DNA from: Deinococcus sp. | GTDB lineage: Bacteria; Deinococcota; Deinococci; Deinococcales; Deinococcaceae | DNA length: 9,843 bases | NCBI GenBank assembly: GCA_018260375.1 | Contig: JAGLBF010000092.1 | Span: 1 to 9,843, forward strand | Direction of reading: 5' to 3' | In this document: positions 6,229-9,843 of the stretch, piece after piece | Position numbering within the stretch: the stretch's first letter is position 1 | Layout of the letters: each line of letters starts with the position of its first letter | Made by a program: the position numbers and the translations under genes | The notes under the pieces: generated by a model | The model's database searches: none | What the model saw: only the letters and a program-made list of their open reading frames with translations | What the model was told of the DNA's origin: nothing

Positions 6229-6257
6229 ATGATAGATGATAGGTGAGCGGCGGACAA
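6229..6257 (-). promoter_or_regulatory. Putative leaderless promoter of the polyprenyl synthase gene
   Basis: TTGTCC (6257-6252), 17-bp spacer, TATCAT (6234-6229), then 7 bases to the ATG at 6221. TATCAT is repeated in tandem (6241-6236), a 7-bp duplication of the -10 region. Confidence 0.55.
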
Positions 6258-6305
6258 AGGGCAAGTGGCTCGGTTGGGGTAGCGTCTGCATCCTCCGCCC
6301 GTAGC

Positions 6306-7277
6306 CTAGTGGAGTGGTACATGCCCGGGAAAGCCCAGTACGCTGTCCATAATGTCGCCCACAATAGCGCTGGCCGTCACCATGCCGCCTGCGCCGCCGC
6401 CTGCAAAGACCAGCGTGCCGCACTCCTCGCCTTCGTACACCATCGCGTTGCGCCCGTCACCCACAGTGCAAATGGGGTGATCAAGCGGTAAGCGGGTGGG
6501 GGCGACGCGGGCCTTCCAGGTGTCACCCTGGCGCTCTAGTGTGGCAACCAGCCTTATTTTTTGGCCTTCAGCGCGGGCCTGGGCTATATCTTCTAGGGTG
6601 ACTTGCTCTATGCCCGTCACCGATACGGCGCTGTAGGGAAAGTGCCCGTCAGCGCAAAAGCGGGCCAGTACCGCCAGTTTGTGCGCGGTGTCAAACCCGC
6701 CGACATCCAAGGTGGGGGGGTCTTCAGCGTAGCCCAGCGCCTGCGCTTCGCTGAGGGCTGCTTGATAGGGTTTGCCCTGTTCCATCTGGCTTAAAATATA
6801 CGAGCAAGTGCCGTTGAGCACCGCTTGCAGGCCCACAAAGCCGCTGGCGCGCAGCACAGTGCTCATGGGGCCGATGATTGGCGTACCCGCCATCACCGCT
6901 GATTCGTAATACAGCCGCCCGTCCAGCGCATGCTCACGCAGCACGTCCCAGCGCTCAGCCAGCAGCGCTTTATTGGCAGTGACTACGGGGCGGTCAGATT
7001 GTAAAATAGGCAGCAGCAGCTCTAGAGGACGGTCTACGCCGCCCATCACCTCTATCACCAGGCCGCAGCGGTTTAAAAAACGGGGGTCATTGGTGAGCGA
7101 GATACCCTCCGGCACGTCGCGCGGGCGGGTCAAGTCGCGCACCAGCACGCCCGCGACCTCTAGGCGCACCCCCAGATCGGCAAAAATAGCCTCGCGGCGT
7201 TGCAGGAGGTGCAAGACATTTTGGCCCACGGTGCCGCAGCCGAGCATACCCAGGGTCACTGTACGGAGTTCTGACAT
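6306..7277 (-). CDS. hom: Homoserine dehydrogenase, short form without ACT domain
   Basis: It reduces aspartate-4-semialdehyde to homoserine with NAD(P)H, the branch point to threonine and methionine. The 323-aa protein has the Rossmann loop GCGTVG (13-18), ANKALLAE with Lys103, NGTCSYILSQM (155-165), and the family signature GYAE...LDVGGFDTAHKL (182-201), which carries Glu185, Asp191, Asp196 and Lys200. The C-terminal cofactor loop is GGGAGGMVTASA (293-304). It ends right after the catalytic domain, so the C-terminal ACT regulatory domain of the common ~430-aa bacterial form is absent, as in Thermus and archaeal forms. Feedback control by threonine through ACT is therefore not expected. One oddity: the usual E-x-D-P of the signature reads E-D-P-P. 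The ATG at 7277 is 8 bases after TATAGT, again without a Shine-Dalgarno. Confidence 0.95.
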   Translation of the reverse strand: MSELRTVTLGMLGCGTVGQNVLHLLQRREAIFADLGVRLEVAGVLVRDLTRPRDVPEGISLTNDPRFLNRCGLVIEVMGGVDRPLELLLPILQSDRPVVTANKALLAERWDVLREHALDGRLYYESAVMAGTPIIGPMSTVLRASGFVGLQAVLNGTCSYILSQMEQGKPYQAALSEAQALGYAEDPPTLDVGGFDTAHKLAVLARFCADGHFPYSAVSVTGIEQVTLEDIAQARAEGQKIRLVATLERQGDTWKARVAPTRLPLDHPICTVGDGRNAMVYEGEECGTLVFAGGGAGGMVTASAIVGDIMDSVLGFPGHVPLH

Positions 7278-7285
7278 ATCCAGCC

Positions 7286-7291
7286 ACTATA
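7286..7291 (-). promoter_or_regulatory. Putative -10 box of the homoserine dehydrogenase gene
   Basis: TATAGT (5 of 6 to consensus) ends 8 bases before the ATG at 7277, again suggesting an mRNA with almost no leader. No good -35 hexamer is visible at standard spacing. Confidence 0.5.
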
Positions 7292-7334
7292 AGGCCTGGT
7301 GACGTAGATTGGATCTCAAGTGATCAGCACGCCG

Positions 7335-7366
7335 ACTTGAACCTTGCTTGTTGAACTTGAACCTTG
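7335..7366. repeat. Direct repeat ACTTGAACCTTG, 20-bp period
   Basis: Two perfect 12-bp copies at 7335-7346 and 7355-7366, about two helical turns apart, in the divergent region between hom and prfA. They lie 44 bp or more upstream of the hom -10 box and about 90 bp upstream of the prfA-side promoter. They could be a regulator site or a simple local duplication. Confidence 0.45.
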
Positions 7367-7456
7367 TTGAAGGGTGTCACAAGAAAACGCAGCTGTGTCC
7401 GGGTTTGCGGCGCGCTATCCTGCACCATGCACATGAGCCCCGCATGCAGGGTAACA

Positions 7457-7484
7457 CTGTCATTTGGCAGCGACACGCTAGACT
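7457..7484 (+). promoter_or_regulatory. Putative promoter for the prfA transcript
   Basis: CTGTCA (7457-7462), 16-bp spacer, TAGACT (7479-7484), then exactly 6 bases to an ATG at 7491. The spacing equals that at other leaderless starts here, but the ATG opens a short ORF rather than prfA. Confidence 0.45.
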
Positions 7485-7490
7485 GGCACC

Positions 7491-7580
7491 ATGTTTACTG
7501 TGTTTATCCCTTTTTCTAGTGTGCTCAGCGCGGGCGCGTTAGCCCATGTACAGGCGACTGGAGGCCCCCGCCGTGGCTGA
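7491..7580 (+). CDS. Possible 29-codon leaderless leader ORF of prfA
   Basis: An ATG placed 6 bases after the TAGACT -10 box opens a 29-codon frame ending in TGA at 7578-7580. The peptide starts MFTVFIPFSS, is hydrophobic at first, and ends GGPRRG. Its last codons overlap the proposed GTG start of prfA (7573) in another frame, and the prfA Shine-Dalgarno lies inside it. This is the layout of a translationally coupled upstream ORF. It is too short to prove by composition, and nothing in the peptide is recognised. The alternative is that the ATG is a chance codon in an untranslated leader. Confidence 0.35.
   Translation: MFTVFIPFSSVLSAGALAHVQATGGPRRG
7559..7564 (+). promoter_or_regulatory. Shine-Dalgarno that favours the GTG start of prfA
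   Basis: TGGAGG ends 8 bases before GTG at 7573, in the prfA frame. The first ATG of the frame (7546) has no such site and directly follows an in-frame TAG (7540-7542). Confidence 0.5.
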
Positions 7581-8745
7581 GGCTATCAGTGTGCCGAACC
7601 AACTGGCCTCCAATCTGTCTGGTGGCCATCTGTCTGGCCCCAGCCAGCTCAGCCCCAGTTTGCAACGCCGCCTCAGCGAACTGGCACACGAGTATGATCT
7701 GACGCTGCGACAGCTTTCTGACCCTGCGCTGCTCAATGACAGCCGCGCCCTGGTCAAACTGACGCGCCGCCAGCGCGAGCTAGAGCCGATTATTGCGCTT
7801 TACCGTGAAGACCAGCAGCTCGATCAGGCCCAGCGAGAGGCCCAGGACATGTTGGAAGACCCTGAGCTGCGTGAACTGGCCCAGCAAGACCTTCAGGCCA
7901 CCCAACAGCGCCGCCAGGCCCTCAACGCCGAACTAGAGGTGCTGCTGTTGCCCAGCGACCCCGACGACGTACGCGACGTGATTTTAGAAATCCGTGCGGG
8001 CGCGGGTGGTGACGAGGCGGGATTGTTTGCCGCTGACTTGCTGCGCATGTACGAGCGTTACCTCAGTGCTCACGGCTACAAACTCAGTATCCTTGATGAA
8101 AATATGAGCACTCTGGGCGGTTATTCCAAGGTGATGGCGGAGGTAACAGGCGAGTACGCCTTTCGTACCCTCAAATTTGAGCGCGGCGTACACCGCGTGC
8201 AGCGCATTCCCGCCACCGAGACCCAGGGCCGTATCCACACCAGCACAGTCACGGTGGCCGTGTTGCCCGTTGCCGAGCCTGAAGACGTGGCACTAGACCT
8301 CAGTGACATTCGGCTTGACGTGTACCGGTCGCAGGGCGCTGGCGGGCAGGGGGTCAACACCACTGACTCGGCCGTGCGGGCTGTATACAAGGCGGGCACC
8401 CCTGAAGAAATTATGGTGGTGTGCCAAGAAACCCGCAGCCAGATCAAAAACCGCGAAAAGGCGATAGCGCTGATACGCACGCGCCTCGCCGAGCGGGTGC
8501 GCGAAGCCTTTGACCAGCAGCAAAGCGCCAACCGCGCTGCCCAGGTGGGTACGGGCGACCGCAGCGAAAAGGTACGCACCTACAACTATCCGCAAAACCG
8601 CGTTACCGACCACAGGTTGAGCGGTGATGACAAAAACTTTGCCCTAGACAGTGTGATGCAAGGCGGGCTAGACGGTATTATCGCAGCCCTGACACGCCTA
8701 GAGCGGGAGGCGCTACTGGCGAACATGACCCATGGCGCGGCGTGA
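7573..8745 (+). CDS. prfA: Peptide chain release factor 1
   Basis: It terminates translation at UAA and UAG codons. The anticodon-like PAT tripeptide (213-215, in RVQRIPATETQGRIHTS) marks it as RF1 rather than RF2. The peptidyl-hydrolysis motif GAGGQGVNTTDSA has GGQ at 257-259, followed by Gly where most bacteria have His. I recall the same variant in Thermus RF1. Domain 1 is helical (about 30-125), and RSQIKNREKA and YNYPQNRVTDHR are typical C-terminal blocks. The start is uncertain: ATG 7546 gives 399 aa, GTG 7573 with a Shine-Dalgarno gives 390, while the family (about 360) begins near a TTG at 7657 (codon 38 of the ATG version). So 28 or more extra N-terminal residues, rich in Ser/Leu/Gly, may be real. 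The stop is UGA, not read by RF1 itself. The Nudix gene begins 14 bases before that stop. Confidence 0.94.
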   Translation: MAEAISVPNQLASNLSGGHLSGPSQLSPSLQRRLSELAHEYDLTLRQLSDPALLNDSRALVKLTRRQRELEPIIALYREDQQLDQAQREAQDMLEDPELRELAQQDLQATQQRRQALNAELEVLLLPSDPDDVRDVILEIRAGAGGDEAGLFAADLLRMYERYLSAHGYKLSILDENMSTLGGYSKVMAEVTGEYAFRTLKFERGVHRVQRIPATETQGRIHTSTVTVAVLPVAEPEDVALDLSDIRLDVYRSQGAGGQGVNTTDSAVRAVYKAGTPEEIMVVCQETRSQIKNREKAIALIRTRLAERVREAFDQQQSANRAAQVGTGDRSEKVRTYNYPQNRVTDHRLSGDDKNFALDSVMQGGLDGIIAALTRLEREALLANMTHGAA

Positions 8746-9217
8746 TTTACTGGTCACCGCAGCGATTTTGCGCGATGTACGCGGCCGTGTGCTGCTTGTT
8801 GGCAATGACTGGCAAGGCCAGGGGCGGGTGCGCTATACCCTGCCAGGCGGCATGGTCGAAGCGGGCGAAACTGCCCCCGAAGCCGTGTACCGCGAGATAT
8901 TTGAGGAAACGGGCCTGCGGCTGACCAGCATACGGCACATGGCTTATATCGTTCATATTGAGGATGCACGGCGCAGTGAGCGGGCCATTGCCATTGTCTT
9001 TGAAGCCACCTGGGAGGGCCTGCTCAACCCCGACGACCCCGACAACCTGATAGTAGAGGCCCGGTTTTATACCCCTGAAGAAGCCGTCGCCAAACTCGAC
9101 AGCCCCCCCATGCGCGAGCCGCTCAACGACTACCTCAATACGGGCCAGACTGGGCGCTTTTATGCCTTTCAGGGTTGGGATGGTCGCGGCGGCCTGAGGA
9201 TTCCGGGACTGACGTGA
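8732..9217 (+). CDS. Nudix hydrolase
   Basis: A small (161 aa) single-domain Nudix protein, predicted to hydrolyse a nucleoside diphosphate linked to some moiety, in the cytoplasm. The Nudix box is perfect: G40-x5-E46-x7-R54-E55-I-F-E58-E59-T-G61-L62, with all metal-binding Glu residues present. LLVTAAILRD (6-15) and RVLLVGNDW (19-27) are the flanking strands, and LPGGMVEAGE enters the box. No extra motif identifies the substrate (ADP-ribose, mutagenic nucleotides, dinucleoside polyphosphates or others). Deinococcus genomes are rich in Nudix genes. The ATG at 8732 lies within the last codons of prfA, 14 bases overlapping, without a good Shine-Dalgarno at normal distance. A GGAGG about 20 bases upstream and the overlap suggest coupled translation from the prfA message. 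Confidence 0.93.
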   Translation: MARRDLLVTAAILRDVRGRVLLVGNDWQGQGRVRYTLPGGMVEAGETAPEAVYREIFEETGLRLTSIRHMAYIVHIEDARRSERAIAIVFEATWEGLLNPDDPDNLIVEARFYTPEEAVAKLDSPPMREPLNDYLNTGQTGRFYAFQGWDGRGGLRIPGLT

Positions 9218-9247
9218 CGTCATACAGTTGATGCCTTTATGCCAGCA

Positions 9248-9299
9248 CAGTATTACAGCCCAGTAGTCCAACCCAGTATTCTAGTACAGTCAGGAAAGT
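9248..9299. repeat. Degenerate 13-bp tandem repeat after the Nudix gene
   Basis: Four units starting CAGT at 9248, 9261, 9274 and 9287: CAGTATTACAGCC, CAGTAGTCCAACC, CAGTATTCTAGTA, CAGTCAGGAAAGT. The first three share CAGTA and most later positions; the fourth shares only the first four bases and little more. Non-coding. Confidence 0.5.
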
Positions 9300-9300
9300 A

Positions 9301-9353
9301 CCGCCTGCGCTAAGCCCCTCAGGTTTTCCGGGGCGATTATGAAGAAAAGGCGG
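9301..9353. repeat. Nested hairpin between the Nudix gene and the 97-aa gene
   Basis: GCCCC (9314-9318) pairs with GGGGC (9330-9334) over an 11-base loop, enclosed by CCGCC (9301-9305) and GGCGG (9349-9353). No T-run follows, so it is probably an mRNA 3' structure rather than a clean intrinsic terminator. Confidence 0.35.
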
Positions 9354-9374
9354 AAGAGCCTTAAGAAAAATTGT

Positions 9375-9403
9375 TTGGAACACCGCAGCAAATGCGGCAG
9401 ACT
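9375..9403 (+). promoter_or_regulatory. Putative promoter of the 97-aa gene
   Basis: TTGGAA (9375-9380), 17-bp spacer, CAGACT (9398-9403), then 6 bases to ATG 9410. The -10 departs from TANNNT at its first base, so it may be weak. The geometry matches the leaderless starts elsewhere in the window. Confidence 0.4.
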
Positions 9404-9409
9404 GGGCGC

Positions 9410-9703
9410 ATGAATATCAGTGACATTCAGACTGCTTTTGAAGGTTCCTACAAACAAGACCCCCGCGACGGCTTGAGCGTGACTCCGCAAGCTGGCACGG
9501 GCGACTTTACCGTGCTGGTGCGTCATAAGGACGCCGACGGCACCCTGCGCGGGTTTGACGTGGTGGCCCAACCTACCGAGGCTGAGGAGAAGACGGCGCA
9601 GCAGGTCGGGCAGGACGTGGCCGAGGTCGTCGAGCGCGAGCTGGGCTACGGCCAACTTGCGGCGGCGGGGGAGGACGGCACCTTTAAGCGCATCGTGGTG
9701 TAG
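9410..9703 (+). CDS. Hypothetical protein, 97 aa
   Basis: I do not recognise this family. The protein is small, acidic and soluble, with no signal peptide, membrane segment or Cys. Residues 1-16 (MNISDIQTAFEGSYKQ) look helical. Residues 18-50 (DGLSVTPQAGTGDFTVLV then DGTLRGFDVVAQP) look like alternating beta strands. Residues 52-75 (EAEEKTAQQVGQDVAEVV...) form a charged helix, and the end reads FKRIVV. Third positions are GC-rich, supporting real coding. The ATG at 9410 is preferred to TTG 9371 or ATG 9392 because a promoter-like pair ends 6 bases before it and neither alternative has a Shine-Dalgarno. It ends TAG followed at once by TGA. A 175-aa open frame on the opposite strand looks like its shadow. 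Confidence 0.75.
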   Translation: MNISDIQTAFEGSYKQDPRDGLSVTPQAGTGDFTVLVRHKDADGTLRGFDVVAQPTEAEEKTAQQVGQDVAEVVERELGYGQLAAAGEDGTFKRIVV

Positions 9704-9717
9704 TGAGAAGTAGTGTG

Positions 9718-9758
9718 GCCGTGGGTATGCACGTTCAATCTGACGGGTACACCACGGC
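9718..9758 (+). terminator. Inverted repeat downstream of the 97-aa gene, possible terminator
   Basis: GCCGTGG (9718-9724) and CCACGGC (9752-9758) form a perfect 7-bp stem with a 27-base loop, 15 bases past the stop. A CTTTTG run follows only at about 9769-9774. The long loop and offset T-run make this weak. Confidence 0.3.
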
Positions 9759-9843
9759 GCAGCGAAGCCTTTTGTCTGCAATCCGTAACAGCAATGGTTC
9801 GTGCAGTTTTTTGGCAAAAAGGTAAGGCCCGTTGAAAATGGTG

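Noticed and set aside
7348..7542. Plus-strand 64-codon open frame in phase with prfA, ending in TAG one codon before ATG 7546
   Set aside because: It starts at TTG with no Shine-Dalgarno or -10 box and crosses the direct repeat and the prfA promoter. UAG being an RF1 codon invited a readthrough model, but nothing else supports it.
8121..8579. Minus-strand 152-codon open frame inside prfA
   Set aside because: Antisense to the conserved core of RF1; Ser/Arg/Thr-rich product without features.
9290..9817. Open frame of 175 codons on the minus strand over the 97-aa gene
   Set aside because: Its product looks like reverse-complement noise (runs of Leu, His, Arg) and covers hairpins and repeats. 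The plus-strand 97-aa frame has better composition and a promoter-like start.
9727..9825. 32-codon ORF after the 97-aa gene
   Set aside because: No Shine-Dalgarno, a poorly spaced TAGTGT upstream, and it overlaps the downstream inverted repeat. Probably chance.
9838..9843. Possible start (ATGGTG) of a further gene at the right edge
   Set aside because: Only two codons are visible, with a weak AAGG upstream; nothing can be supported.

Overview
This window looks like chromosomal DNA of a Deinococcus-like bacterium (Deinococcus-Thermus lineage). The evidence is moderately high GC, a tandem pair of glutamate dehydrogenase genes of the Thermus/Deinococcus gdhA-gdhB type, a release factor 1 with the GGQ-G variant, and an unusual density of start codons placed 6 to 8 bases after a TANNNT -10 box. 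That last layout is the leaderless-mRNA arrangement documented as common in Deinococcus. The species assignment is inference; no marker gene such as 16S rRNA is present.

Layout. Seven genes read on the minus strand and three on the plus strand, diverging from an intergenic region at about 7278-7490. Minus strand, from high to low coordinate: homoserine dehydrogenase; a long-chain polyprenyl diphosphate synthase (probably for the menaquinone side chain); gdhA (regulatory-type glutamate dehydrogenase subunit); gdhB (catalytic-type subunit); an unrecognised 251-aa helical protein; an HD-domain protein carrying an in-frame 15-bp minisatellite; and a UspA-family stress protein. Plus strand: a possible 29-codon leaderless leader ORF, prfA, an overlapping Nudix hydrolase gene, and a small 97-aa protein of unknown function.

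How the genes work together. gdhA and gdhB form one operon behind a good sigma-70-type promoter and link amino-acid nitrogen to 2-oxoglutarate, probably as a hetero-oligomer. Homoserine dehydrogenase feeds threonine/methionine synthesis. prfA and the Nudix gene overlap by 14 bases and are probably translationally coupled. The remaining genes look like single transcription units, most with their own promoter.

Intergenic DNA holds several structures that the genes do not explain: a 146-bp foldback element (1415-1560); recurring ATACRGACTSCG motifs (50-65, 689-704, 805-819); 17-bp-spaced and 20-bp-spaced direct repeats near promoters (2367-2395, 7335-7366); and a degenerate 13-bp tandem repeat (9248-9299). 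I see no tRNA, rRNA, CRISPR array, transposase, phage gene or defence system. The window is mostly conserved housekeeping DNA. The most interesting signals are the prfA leader ORF, the minisatellite in the HD protein, the degenerate GdhA active site, and a strong preference for Leu codon CTA directly before Glu/Asp codons.
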